NCBI GenBank assembly: GCA_000993595.1
Contig: LBWJ01000010.1
Location: 1 to 64,000, forward strand
Length of the DNA stretch: 64,000 bases
Reading direction: 5' to 3'
Origin: Candidatus Peregrinibacteria bacterium GW2011_GWC2_39_14
GTDB taxonomy: Bacteria; Patescibacteriota; Gracilibacteria; UBA1369; UBA12463
In this document: positions 1-7,879 of the stretch, piece after piece
Position numbering within the stretch: the first letter of the stretch is position 1
Layout of the letters: each line of letters opens with the position of its first letter
The notes under the pieces: generated by a model
The model's input: only the letters and a program-made list of their open reading frames with translations
What the model was told of the DNA's origin: nothing
Database searches by the model: none
Position numbers and translations under genes: made by a program

Positions 1-19
1 AATTGATATTCTGTCATTG

Positions 20-57
20 GGATTGGGTTTAGGTTATGCACCAAAAACCTAATCCCT
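20..57 (+). terminator. Hairpin followed by a T-rich run at the left edge
   Basis: The left arm GGGATTGGGTTTAGGTT and the right arm AACCTAATCCC form an interrupted stem (AGGTT/AACCT and GGGATT/AATCCC). The stem is followed on the plus strand by TTCTTTT, so it could end a plus-strand transcript that starts outside the window. There is no T run on the minus side, so it is less convincing as the terminator of the minus-strand gene that ends at 62. Confidence 0.35.
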
Positions 58-61
58 TCTT

Positions 62-469
62 TTATAAATGGAAACTAATTCGCTGATACTTACACGCTTC
101 ACTCGGCGCAGATTCAACTCGGACTATGTACTTATAATTTTTATTTATATTATCTTTTTGAACAAATTTCATAAGATCCGAAAACGTGCTGTATAAAGAA
201 GTTTTATTTACAGCGGTATGCTCTTCATTATAACGTTTGCTGGCATACAACAAATCATTTGCAGACGATGCTATAAATTTTTCAAGGTCAAAACCATCTA
301 ATGGCTTCAATTTACCTGGAACATTAACGTTATTAACATTTTTAGCATTTTTAGCATTTTCAAAGGCCAAACCTTTTAACTCAGCTCCCATCGCGCCATA
401 CCAATAAGCACCAACAACGACACCGATGAAAACAACAACCGCCACAGCGATTAATACGGTTTTTTTCAT
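62..469 (-). CDS. Small single-pass membrane-anchored protein, unknown
   Basis: The 135-residue product begins with MKK and one long hydrophobic segment (about residues 4-25, Val/Ile/Ala-rich). That segment is either an uncleaved signal anchor or a signal peptide without an obvious cleavage site. The rest is soluble and carries a short Asn/Lys/Val-rich stretch (about residues 38-50) encoded by near-repeats of TTTTTAGCA in the DNA. I recognise no family. The location should be the cell surface or the outer face of the membrane. A 9-bp G tract lies in its putative promoter, listed separately, so expression may vary. Two cysteines would be compatible with a metal or disulphide site, but nothing supports this strongly. 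Confidence 0.6.
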   Translation of the reverse strand: MKKTVLIAVAVVVFIGVVVGAYWYGAMGAELKGLAFENAKNAKNVNNVNVPGKLKPLDGFDLEKFIASSANDLLYASKRYNEEHTAVNKTSLYSTFSDLMKFVQKDNINKNYKYIVRVESAPSEACKYQRISFHL

Positions 470-499
470 AAAAATGAAATTAAATAATAAATTAAATAC

Positions 500-530
500 A
501 TTGTACCCCCCCCCGCAATATTTTTTGCAA
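500..530 (-). promoter_or_regulatory. Putative promoter with a G9 tract in the spacer
   Basis: On the minus strand TTGCAA (525-530) and TACAAT (500-505) are separated by 19 bases, nine of which are consecutive G (506-514 on the plus strand as C). A spacer of 17 is usual, so loss of two Gs would bring the hexamers to ideal spacing. Homopolymeric spacers of this kind drive phase variation in other bacteria. That it does so here is inference. Confidence 0.4.
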
Positions 531-563
531 ATTAAAAATTGATTGTAAATTAAAGCTTGAAAA

Positions 564-1355
564 TTATATAAATCTTATCCTTCGCGCCCGTCTTGCGTTA
601 AGATCAGCAGAAACAACATATAAATATGGAGTATGCATTTCATTGCCAGAAGTTAAACATAAAGAATTTCCCAAAATATGAGCAAAAGATCCAGAATAAC
701 GAGCGGCTTCATGCACATGACCATGCAAAGTTACCCAGGGCTGATGAGTTTCAATAAACTGACGAATCGCCTTTGAACCAACATGTTCACCGGCATAAAG
801 AAGGTCGAGATTTGTATCATACGGAGGTGCATGAAAAACACAAACAGTATTTTTTGGATTTTCTGTAAATGTAGAACGCTGCAGATCCACTTCGATCGAA
901 TGATCGCCTCTAGACCTCGAGTCTCCCGGAATATAAGGATCGGCAAGTAAATCTCGCATTTCATGATGTTTAAACGCAGAAACACCGGGATTAACACGCG
1001 GATAACCAACAAAATCCAAATCATCAACTCTAGCCCTTGTAAAATCAATAACCGTTAATAAACCTTCGCGCTCTAAAGCCGTTAAGTCCAGATTAGTTTC
1101 AGGAACGTCAGTATTCCCATTAACAAGCAAAACCTTCGTATCCGGAGAATCATCACGCAAAGTGACTAAAAAATCGCGCAATAACTGCCTTACAAACGTT
1201 GTTTGAACATCAACAACATTTTGACCCGGATTTGCACGGGGAAAATTATCTCCACCAAGAATCAAAACTCTCGGTTTTTCTTGAGCGGCATATTGACCAG
1301 AAAGGTGATACTTGTCCCAATCTCCATGCAAATCAGCGGCAAAATGCGCAAGCAT
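564..1355 (-). CDS. Calcineurin-like metallophosphoesterase
   Basis: The protein has 263 residues and the metallophosphoesterase motif series in order: DLHGDW (8-13), GGDN (34-37), GNTD near residue 100, FHAPP near 174 and HGHVH near 211. These supply the Asp, His and Asn ligands for a two-metal site that hydrolyses phosphomonoesters or diesters. No signal peptide is visible, so it should be cytosolic. The substrate cannot be told from sequence. The ATG at 1355 fits a promoter ending 22 bases upstream and a short leader. The leader contains CACCTCCTTA, which resembles the 3' end of 16S rRNA rather than a ribosome binding site. A 17-bp direct repeat (AAAATTGATTGTAAATT) flanks the gene at about 536 and 1449. 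Confidence 0.85.
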   Translation of the reverse strand: MLAHFAADLHGDWDKYHLSGQYAAQEKPRVLILGGDNFPRANPGQNVVDVQTTFVRQLLRDFLVTLRDDSPDTKVLLVNGNTDVPETNLDLTALEREGLLTVIDFTRARVDDLDFVGYPRVNPGVSAFKHHEMRDLLADPYIPGDSRSRGDHSIEVDLQRSTFTENPKNTVCVFHAPPYDTNLDLLYAGEHVGSKAIRQFIETHQPWVTLHGHVHEAARYSGSFAHILGNSLCLTSGNEMHTPYLYVVSADLNARRARRIRFI

Positions 1356-1377
1356 AATTATTTAATTAAGGAGGTGA

Positions 1378-1406
1378 ATTATAATAAATACTCAACCATA
1401 CGTCAA
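1378..1406 (-). promoter_or_regulatory. Sigma70-type promoter with TCC initiator motif
   Basis: TTGACG (1401-1406) and TATAAT (1378-1383) on the minus strand are 17 bases apart. The next bases read TCACCTCCTTA, placing TCC at the predicted start site. Five other promoters in the window share this arrangement. Confidence 0.75.
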
Positions 1407-1493
1407 GCGCCGCCCGTCATATTTATAAATTGTAAATTCATAAATTGAAAATTGATTGTAAATTGAACCATGATACTTGATAATTGCTTCGTT

Positions 1494-2054
1494 ATGTTTA
1501 TTGCAATCGATCTTGAAACAACCGGTCTTGACGTGGTTACCGACCAAATTATTGAAATTGGAGCGGTCAAATTCGACGAATCCGGTATAAAAGAAGAATT
1601 TCAAACTCTCGTTAATCCAAATATTCAAATTCCGCCTGAAGTTACACGCATAACCGGAATTTCAAATAGCGACCTTGAAAATGCCCCACAAGCACATCAT
1701 GTAACGGAAAAACTAAAAACGTTTATTGGCGATTTGCCTTTTGTTGTGCACAACGCTGACTTTGACATCACGATTTTGCGTCGAGCAATTTTCGAATTCC
1801 CAAATGAATATTTCGATACCATCACATTTTCTCAAATTCTTTTACCTGGAATGCGCTCATATAGCTTGGAAACTTTAAGCCGCATTTTTAAGCTTGTACA
1901 TGAAGAAAAACACCGCGCACTTTCGGATGCAAAAGCAACCGCGGCATTATTTAATATGCTTCTTGGAAAAATAAAAGAACTGGATCCGCAAACACTACAA
2001 AAAATTCAAAATTTAAAAAGCAATTGGAATGGCAAACGCCTCTTCAAAATATAG
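1494..2054 (+). CDS. DEDDh 3'-5' exonuclease (DnaQ/PolC epsilon-like)
   Basis: The protein starts MFIAIDLETTGL, the Exo I motif with Asp and Glu metal ligands. It continues with an Exo II region (HNADFDITIL) and an Exo III region (HRALSDAKATA) with the DEDDh histidine and aspartate. It should remove nucleotides from 3' ends as a proofreading or repair exonuclease. An upstream ATG at 1470 would add eight poorly conserved residues, so I prefer 1494, where the fold begins. The last 26 bases overlap the next gene. In Firmicutes this domain is fused to the N-terminus of a DinG helicase. Here the two occur as adjacent, overlapping genes, which suggests that the products act together. Confidence 0.85.
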   Translation: MFIAIDLETTGLDVVTDQIIEIGAVKFDESGIKEEFQTLVNPNIQIPPEVTRITGISNSDLENAPQAHHVTEKLKTFIGDLPFVVHNADFDITILRRAIFEFPNEYFDTITFSQILLPGMRSYSLETLSRIFKLVHEEKHRALSDAKATAALFNMLLGKIKELDPQTLQKIQNLKSNWNGKRLFKI

Positions 2055-3642
2055 TGAAAAGATTCTATTGGCTCTAAAAAATAAAGAAAAAATCATTTTC
2101 GAAAATGCGCCAAATATTGATATTGAAGAATGTACAACTGACGCAGCGAATCAATTTTCTGAAAACACAATAATCGCATTATCAAGCCCTTTAGAGCCTT
2201 CAATCAAAGAAAAAACTCAATATTTATCCCCTGCTCGTTTTGAAAAATTTCTTGAAAAAGAATTAACGAATGAAGAAACAATTTTTACTATAAAAATAAT
2301 CACCGGTTTGGAAAAATCCAAGCTTGGTGAAAAAAGCGATTTTGCATTATTTAGAGGCGAAAACACATTATGGACAAGCGTTTGTTGCGATGAATTTGAA
2401 TGCGACCACAATAAAAAAAATGAATGTTTTTATTTAAAAGCATTAAAAAATCTTGAAGAATCAAAAGCGATCACAGTTTCGCACCTAACTCTTTTAAAAG
2501 AAATTAAAACAGGCTCAATATCGCTTCCAAAAGCCAAAAATTTAATCCTCGGAAATTTTGAAAATATATATGAAACAGCGGAATTTGCACTTTCAGAAAT
2601 TTATTATTCATCAGATTTGGAAAATCTCGCATTCAACGAAACACTAAAAATAAAACTGGAAATGCTTTTTGGGATGCTCTGGTTGATGATTGAAAAATCA
2701 ACCGATCAAACCAATCAAAACGCATATTTAAGCGTCGAATTAAGCGAAGCATATAAAGGCTCGAAAGAATGGAATCAAATAAGCGCCATCGCTCTTTTTG
2801 CAAAAGAAATTCTCGATAAAGAAAAACCTACAGAACTTGTCAAAAAACTGCAAATTTTAATGAGCGTCTTGTTGTCCGAAAATGGCAACTACAAAACAAA
2901 AATCGAACGTAGTGAAAATGAAAAAGTAAAAATAGTTTTAATACCGTTAAACGTAAAAGAAATTGTTAAGAAAAATATTTTCGAAAAATATGAAAGTATA
3001 ATTCTTATTTCACCAAACTTGTCTGTAAACAAATCCTTGGCTTATATAAAAGAAAAAAACGACATTCGAAACTTCAAAGAAGATTTTATTTTATCAGATG
3101 AAAAACCTGAAACAGCATTTTATTTTATCGAAGATTTTAAAAATCTAAATCGCGAATCACTCCACAGATCAACAGCCGAACTCGCGAAATATTTGATCAA
3201 ACGAACCGGTGGAAAAACACTTTGTGTCTTCCTCTCAAAAGTCAGTCTAAAAGCCACTTTTAACGATATTTATGCTGATTTAAAAAAACATGAAATCGAA
3301 ATTTATGCACAAGACGTTTCAGGCGGACGCGGCAAAGTAATTGATAGCTACATAAGCAACTGCGACCATTCCGCGCTCTTCATTCTCGAACATTTTTTCA
3401 ATTTCATCGATTTAAATGAAATCGAATTTGATCAAATTTTATTCAGCAAATTTTACTTTGGAAACAACGACGAAGAAACGATTTTGCGTATCAAACGCGT
3501 ATTCAACAAACTCCTCGCAAAAGGAGTAAAACGTGCATTCATAGCGGATCCACAAGCCTTAAAAGCCATAGACGAAATCTCCGCGTCAATAACATGTCCG
3601 GTTGAAATAAAAGCAATAAAAGTCGGACAAATCGGAAACTAA
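2029..3642 (+). CDS. DinG-like protein with degenerate helicase motifs
   Basis: The 537-residue protein follows the layout of DinG/XPD-type helicases but lacks the catalytic residues. A four-cysteine cluster (C119, C120, C125, C133) is followed by a CFYLKAL...VSHLTLL stretch, matching the DinG Fe-S domain and its NHxLL motif. The expected Walker A site (about residues 20-40) reads FENAPNIDIEEC. The expected DEAH box reads LGNFEN (about residue 172). The expected motif VI reads RIKRVFNKLLAKG (about residue 488) without the arginine finger. It is probably a structural or DNA-binding partner of the overlapping exonuclease rather than a motor. The family assignment rests on my alignment by eye. 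The reading frame is intact and codon use matches its neighbours, so it is not an obvious pseudogene. Confidence 0.6.
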   Translation: MANASSKYSEKILLALKNKEKIIFENAPNIDIEECTTDAANQFSENTIIALSSPLEPSIKEKTQYLSPARFEKFLEKELTNEETIFTIKIITGLEKSKLGEKSDFALFRGENTLWTSVCCDEFECDHNKKNECFYLKALKNLEESKAITVSHLTLLKEIKTGSISLPKAKNLILGNFENIYETAEFALSEIYYSSDLENLAFNETLKIKLEMLFGMLWLMIEKSTDQTNQNAYLSVELSEAYKGSKEWNQISAIALFAKEILDKEKPTELVKKLQILMSVLLSENGNYKTKIERSENEKVKIVLIPLNVKEIVKKNIFEKYESIILISPNLSVNKSLAYIKEKNDIRNFKEDFILSDEKPETAFYFIEDFKNLNRESLHRSTAELAKYLIKRTGGKTLCVFLSKVSLKATFNDIYADLKKHEIEIYAQDVSGGRGKVIDSYISNCDHSALFILEHFFNFIDLNEIEFDQILFSKFYFGNNDEETILRIKRVFNKLLAKGVKRAFIADPQALKAIDEISASITCPVEIKAIKVGQIGN

Positions 3643-3646
3643 AAAA

Positions 3647-5632
3647 CTACACAATTTCCATTCCGAAAAACTCTCTCGCCTCTTTAATCTTATCTCGAAT
3701 GGCCGCCGCTTTTTCAAATTCAAGATTTTCAGAAGCCAAATTCATCTGACTCATCAAATTATCAATCAAAAATCTCGCCTCACCTTTTGGCACCTTCTTC
3801 AAATCAAAACCCTTAATTTCAGGTTTCGCATGCTGTCCGGCAATATCTTTGATCGCCTTAATAATCGTCTGCGGCGTAATGCCGTGTTTTTTATTGTATG
3901 CTGTCTGAATTTTGCGTCTTCTCTCGGTCTCAGAAATCGCGAATTTCATAGATTTTGTAATACGATCCGCATACATTATCACTTTTCCATTAATATTACG
4001 TGCAGCACGCCCTATTGTTTGAATTAAAGCCGTATCCGACCTCAAGAACCCTTCCTTATCTGCATCCAAAATCGCAATCAATGAAACTTCCGGCAAATCC
4101 AAACCTTCACGAAGCAAGTTGATACCAACAACAACATCTATTTTTCCAAGTCTTAAATCGCGCAAAATTTCAATACGCTCAATTGTTTGAATATCCGAGT
4201 GTAAATATTTCACATTCACACCCGCATCAAGCAAGAATTCCGTTAAATCTTCCGAAGATTTTTTTGTTAAGGTTGTAATAAGAACACGTTCTTTTGCTTT
4301 AATCCTCTTATGAATTTCATTCATCAAATCATCAATCTGATGCTTGATCGGACGCACTTCAACTTCCGGATCAATAAGCCCTGTCGGTCTCACAACAACC
4401 TCAACAATATTCTTAATCGATTTTTCTTTTTCATAAAGCGCAGGAGTTGCGGAAACATAAATTGTTTGATTCATATGTTTCTGAAATTCCGTAAATTTGA
4501 GTGGACGATTATCATGCGAAGATGGCAATCTAAAGCCATAATCCACAAGCGTTTGTTTGCGTGAAAAGTTGCCATTGTACATCCCATTTAATTGTGGAAT
4601 CGACATATGCGACTCATCAATAATCATCAAAAAATCATCAGGAAAATAATCAAGAAGAGTCGTCGGCATATCGCCCGGTTTTCTGGAATTCAAATATCTT
4701 GTATAATTCTCAATTCCGCTGCAATAACCCGTCTCCTGAAGTATTTCCAAATCATATTCCGTTCGAGTTTTTATGCGTTCCGCTTCCAAATTCTTTCCAA
4801 TTTTTCTAAGTTCGTTATATCGAAGATCCAAATCAGCGCGAATCGCATCGGTAGCTTTTGCAATTTTTACGCGAGAAGTAACATCATGCTTTGCCGGAAA
4901 AACCTTTATCTGATCATATTCTTTCAAATCATCATGCGTAAAAGCGTCGACTTCCGTAATTTTTTCAAGTTCATCTCCAAAAAATTCCAATCTATAAAAA
5001 GAATCGCGATCAGGTGGAAAAACCTCAAGCGTATCACCTAAAACGTGAAACATCCCCTGCTTAAATTCCATCGTACTCCTTGAATATTGCATATCCGCAA
5101 GCTGTCTCAAAATTTTATCGCGTTTATATGAACCGCCTTTCCCAATTTCAAGCGCTAATTTTTCATATTCTTCAATATCACCCAAGCCATAAATACATGA
5201 TACGGAAGCGATAATTATCGTATCACGACGCGTCAACAAATTAACAGTCGCCGCATGCCTGAATTTATTAATTTCATCATTTATGGAAGCGTCTTTTTCA
5301 ATATAAGTATCCGAATGTGGAATATATGCTTCAGGCTGATAATAATCATAATAAGAAACAAAATAACTGACAGCATTATCCGGAAAAAATTCTTTAAACT
5401 CGGAACAGAGTTGCGCGGCAAGCGTTTTGTTATGCGCCAAAATCAATGTCGGCCTTTGCGTATTTTGAATCACATTCGCAACAATAAAAGTCTTACCGGA
5501 ACCGGTGATTCCAAGAAGCGTCTGATCTTTCACGCCCGAATTCACGGCCTTCGTCAATTTATCAATCGCTTGTGGCTGATCTCCTTTCGGCGTCATCTTG
5601 GTTGTAATTTTGAATTTCTGCATGTAGCTCAT
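3647..5632 (-). CDS. uvrB: UvrABC excinuclease subunit B
   Basis: This is the damage-verification helicase of nucleotide excision repair, which loads with UvrA and recruits UvrC. Visible motifs are the N-terminal PKGDQPQAI, Walker A GITGSGKT, the beta-hairpin region YYDYYQPEAYIP, DESHMSIPQ as the DEAD-type box, SATPALYE, QTIGRAARN (motif VI) and a C-terminal UVR domain (SENLEFEKAAAIRDKIKEA) that binds UvrC. The open frame extends upstream to 5788, but that part runs through an intergenic inverted-repeat element. I start at the MSYMQKF methionine (5632). The next ATG at 5623 is equally possible. Length is normal for the family (about 660 residues). It converges on the DinG-like gene with a 4-bp gap. 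Neither uvrA nor uvrC is in the window. Confidence 0.97.
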   Translation of the reverse strand: MSYMQKFKITTKMTPKGDQPQAIDKLTKAVNSGVKDQTLLGITGSGKTFIVANVIQNTQRPTLILAHNKTLAAQLCSEFKEFFPDNAVSYFVSYYDYYQPEAYIPHSDTYIEKDASINDEINKFRHAATVNLLTRRDTIIIASVSCIYGLGDIEEYEKLALEIGKGGSYKRDKILRQLADMQYSRSTMEFKQGMFHVLGDTLEVFPPDRDSFYRLEFFGDELEKITEVDAFTHDDLKEYDQIKVFPAKHDVTSRVKIAKATDAIRADLDLRYNELRKIGKNLEAERIKTRTEYDLEILQETGYCSGIENYTRYLNSRKPGDMPTTLLDYFPDDFLMIIDESHMSIPQLNGMYNGNFSRKQTLVDYGFRLPSSHDNRPLKFTEFQKHMNQTIYVSATPALYEKEKSIKNIVEVVVRPTGLIDPEVEVRPIKHQIDDLMNEIHKRIKAKERVLITTLTKKSSEDLTEFLLDAGVNVKYLHSDIQTIERIEILRDLRLGKIDVVVGINLLREGLDLPEVSLIAILDADKEGFLRSDTALIQTIGRAARNINGKVIMYADRITKSMKFAISETERRRKIQTAYNKKHGITPQTIIKAIKDIAGQHAKPEIKGFDLKKVPKGEARFLIDNLMSQMNLASENLEFEKAAAIRDKIKEAREFFGMEIV

Positions 5633-5676
5633 TTTATCGCAAAATAAAGGGATTTGAAAGGGAATAATGAAAGGTA

Positions 5677-5826
5677 GGGATTTTTCCAAGATTTGTTTTG
5701 AAGACAGTCGCGAAACTGAACGAGCACGGTGTTTTGCAAAGCAAAACGAGTTCAGCTGAGCGCTAGTGCAGGTTTGCTCGCCGGGCAAACCAAACGTGTC
5801 TGAAAAACAAGATTGGAAAAATCCCC
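5677..5826. repeat. 150-bp cruciform element, copy 1
   Basis: Arms of about 30 bp (5677-5706 and 5797-5826) form an imperfect inverted repeat around GGGATTTTTCCAA. Inside lie a stem CTGAAC/GTTCAG (5716-5721 and 5750-5755) enclosing the perfect hairpin GTTTTGC-AAA-GCAAAAC (5731-5747). A second hairpin, GGTTTGC-TCGCCGG-GCAAACC, is at 5771-5791. The same architecture and loop types recur at 26375-26527 with different stem sequences. It lies between divergent uvrB and the phosphatase gene, and the right arm contains a possible -35 (TTGGAA, 5813-5818) for the phosphatase gene (TAAAAT at 5837-5842). Confidence 0.8.
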
Positions 5827-5848
5827 GTTTTTCAGATAAAATGCGTCC

Positions 5849-6646
5849 ATGAATGAATATTTAAAATTTGCTTTAAAAATAGCCAAAGAAGCCGGCAAAG
5901 AAATCGCAAAAAACTTTGATTTACAAAAATCCATTGAATTAAAAAGCGTAAAAAATCCTGTTACGACAATCGACAGGCACATCGAAAAAGTTATTACAAA
6001 AGAAATAAACAAGGCTTATCCGAGCCATAAAATACTTGCCGAAGAACAGGCCGCCACGCAAAACGTGGCACAGGCCGCATCCAAAAAAAATTCAAAATTC
6101 CTCTGGATAATCGACCCAATCGACGGAACAAAAAATTTCATTCACGGAATTCCATTTGTCGCAGTTTCAATCGCACTTCAAATGAATGGCGAAATTATCG
6201 CTGGCGTTGTTCACGCTCCAATCTTAAATCAAACCTTTTATTCAGCCAAAAATTCCGCCTCATATTTAAACGGAAAACAAATTTCCGTATCCAAAACCAA
6301 AAAGCTCGAAGACGCCCTCCTAACAACCGGCATGCAACCCATTTTCCACGAAAAAGAAATCGCATACTACACAAACTTTTGCAAAAAAGCCGGAGCCGTA
6401 AGACGCTTAGGTTCAGCCGCACTCGACCTTTGCTATATTGCCTGCGGGAAACTCGATGGATGCTTTGAAACAGCGCTCAAACCATGGGACATCGCAGCCG
6501 GAATTTTAATTCTCAAAAACGCCGGTGGGAAAACAACCAGCTTCAGCGGAAAACCGCTAAATTATCTCAAAGACAGCAATGTACTTTCCAGCAATACGCT
6601 TTTACATCCGCAAATGAACGAAACAATAAGTTCAGCAAAAGTTTAA
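5849..6646 (+). CDS. Inositol monophosphatase family protein
   Basis: The 265-residue protein belongs to the Mg-dependent, Li-sensitive phosphatase superfamily that includes SuhB, CysQ and archaeal FBPase/IMPase. Metal-binding motifs are EEQAAT (about 67), DPIDGTKNF (about 90-98) and WDIAAG (about 214). The family hydrolyses inositol phosphates, 3'-phosphoadenosine phosphates or sugar phosphates. The substrate here is unknown. The start ATG fits MNEYLKFALKIAKEAG, the usual N-terminal helix. It is followed after 11 bases by the DUF2000 gene, so the two are probably cotranscribed. The promoter appears to overlap the cruciform element upstream. Confidence 0.9.
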   Translation: MNEYLKFALKIAKEAGKEIAKNFDLQKSIELKSVKNPVTTIDRHIEKVITKEINKAYPSHKILAEEQAATQNVAQAASKKNSKFLWIIDPIDGTKNFIHGIPFVAVSIALQMNGEIIAGVVHAPILNQTFYSAKNSASYLNGKQISVSKTKKLEDALLTTGMQPIFHEKEIAYYTNFCKKAGAVRRLGSAALDLCYIACGKLDGCFETALKPWDIAAGILILKNAGGKTTSFSGKPLNYLKDSNVLSSNTLLHPQMNETISSAKV

Positions 6647-6657
6647 ACAAAATCAAT

Positions 6658-7071
6658 ATGACATCAACAAAATTCGTAGCGGTTCTAAACAAAAAAATTG
6701 AAGTTGGAAAAGCCATGAATGCTCTTGCACACATGACAGTTGGCTTAGTTAACACATATTCATCGAATAAAGATATGGGAGTCATCAGCTATGCAGACAA
6801 AGATAACGGCAATCATTTCGCCTCAAAATGGCCATATATCATCCTTAAAGCGGATAATTCAAACAAAATAAGAACACTACGAAACGCATTAATAGAAAAA
6901 GGCATTCCGTTCGCATCATTCACAAACGCCATGACGATCGGAACATGGGAAGAGCAAGTTGAAAAATCAAAATCAACACCGGAAATCGAGCTGGAATATT
7001 ACGGAATCTGCATGCTTGGAGAAAAAAGTGAATTAAACGAACTAACTAAAAAGTTTTCTTTATGGATATAA
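6658..7071 (+). CDS. DUF2000 family protein (Pth2-like fold)
   Basis: The 137-residue product begins MTSTKFVAVLNKKIEVGKAMN and continues ALAHMTVGL, matching the N-terminal pattern of DUF2000 proteins, which are thought to share the fold of peptidyl-tRNA hydrolase 2. The function is unassigned. I start at 6658 because the conserved region begins there. A longer open frame extends upstream inside the phosphatase gene. The last 10 bases overlap the next gene, suggesting coupled translation. No membrane segment or signal peptide is present. Confidence 0.75.
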   Translation: MTSTKFVAVLNKKIEVGKAMNALAHMTVGLVNTYSSNKDMGVISYADKDNGNHFASKWPYIILKADNSNKIRTLRNALIEKGIPFASFTNAMTIGTWEEQVEKSKSTPEIELEYYGICMLGEKSELNELTKKFSLWI

Positions 7072-7757
7072 AAAAATACAAACAAGTTCAAAAAATTGCC
7101 AAAGAAACTATTGAATTTTTAAAAACTTTCATCAATGAAGGGCTTTCTGCAAAGGAAATAAAAAACGCGGCTGAAAAATTCATGATTAAAAAAGGCATAA
7201 ATTCATTTTGGTATTACAATGTTGGAGCCTTGGTTTTTATAGGAAAACAAACAACAATTTCAATATCGGGTAAAAACTACAAAGCAAGCAATGTAAAAGT
7301 TAAATCTGAAGATCTCGTTACGGTTGATTTAAGCCCGGAAATCAATGGTTATTGGGGCGATTTTGCAAGATCTTTTGTGATCCAAAATGGCAAAGTCATA
7401 AAAACTAATCAATCTAAATCATCAGAAATCAATCAAGGCATAAAAACTGAAATCAAACTTCACGAAAACTTCAAAAAAATAGTAAACGAAAAAACAAGCT
7501 TTGAAGAAGCATACATAAAATTAAATTCACTTATTGAAGAACTTGGATTTGTAAATCTGGATTTTAACAAGAACCTTGGACATTCAATCGAAAAAAATAA
7601 AAATGATCGCATATACATAAAAGCCGGAAACAAAGCCAAATTTAAAAACGTTGATCTATTTACATTTGAGCCGCATATCAAAAAGAAAGGTGGAAAATAC
7701 GGCTTTAAAATGGAAAATATTTATTATTTCAATAAGGGAAAAATCGAGGTTTTATAA
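7062..7757 (+). CDS. M24-family metallopeptidase-like protein
   Basis: The 231-residue protein has the pita-bread fold pattern of methionine aminopeptidase/Xaa-Pro peptidase. Candidate metal ligands are two aspartates in DLSPEINGYWGDFARSF (about residues 88-104), His in NLGHSIE, Glu in FEPHI and Glu in KMENIYYF near the C-terminus. All five are present, so it may be an active dinuclear metallopeptidase. It is more divergent than housekeeping Map, so I assign only the family. It overlaps the DUF2000 gene by 10 bases. A candidate small RNA gene starts 65 bases after its end. Confidence 0.8.
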   Translation: MDIKKYKQVQKIAKETIEFLKTFINEGLSAKEIKNAAEKFMIKKGINSFWYYNVGALVFIGKQTTISISGKNYKASNVKVKSEDLVTVDLSPEINGYWGDFARSFVIQNGKVIKTNQSKSSEINQGIKTEIKLHENFKKIVNEKTSFEEAYIKLNSLIEELGFVNLDFNKNLGHSIEKNKNDRIYIKAGNKAKFKNVDLFTFEPHIKKKGGKYGFKMENIYYFNKGKIEVL

Positions 7758-7786
7758 AAAGTTTAAGAAAAATTTAATCAAAACGC

Positions 7787-7815
7787 TTGCATCCATAAAA
7801 AACAGATATTATAAT
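7787..7815 (+). promoter_or_regulatory. Promoter of candidate small RNA 1
   Basis: TTGCAT (7787-7792) and TATAAT (7810-7815) are separated by exactly 17 bases. The predicted start at about 7822 falls one base before the segment shared with the second NYN locus. Confidence 0.65.
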
Positions 7816-7821
7816 CAAATC

Positions 7822-7879
7822 AATCACGATGAGAGGCTACACCTAGGTTTCGTCCGACGGTTAATGCCTCTCCTTTTTG
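7822..7879 (+). ncRNA. Candidate small RNA convergent with NYN gene 1
   Basis: The predicted transcript of about 58 nt begins with ATCACGATGAGAGGCTA (7823-7839), identical to positions 57130-57146 at the other NYN locus. GAGAGGC (7831-7837) pairs with GCCTCTC (7866-7872), followed by C and TTTTT, so the RNA would carry its own intrinsic terminator. The 3' part overlaps the end of the NYN coding region on the opposite strand. The stem alone might be only a terminator of the M24 operon. The dedicated promoter and the conserved 5' segment argue for a separate RNA. Confidence 0.5.

Noticed and set aside
1367..1376. TAAGGAGGTG as a ribosome binding site on the plus strand
   Set aside because: No plausible plus-strand gene starts after it. 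On the minus strand it is the TCC-type start region of the metallophosphoesterase transcript.
5633..5788. N-terminal extension of UvrB to 5788
   Set aside because: The extension is translated from the cruciform intergenic element and has no counterpart in the UvrB family.
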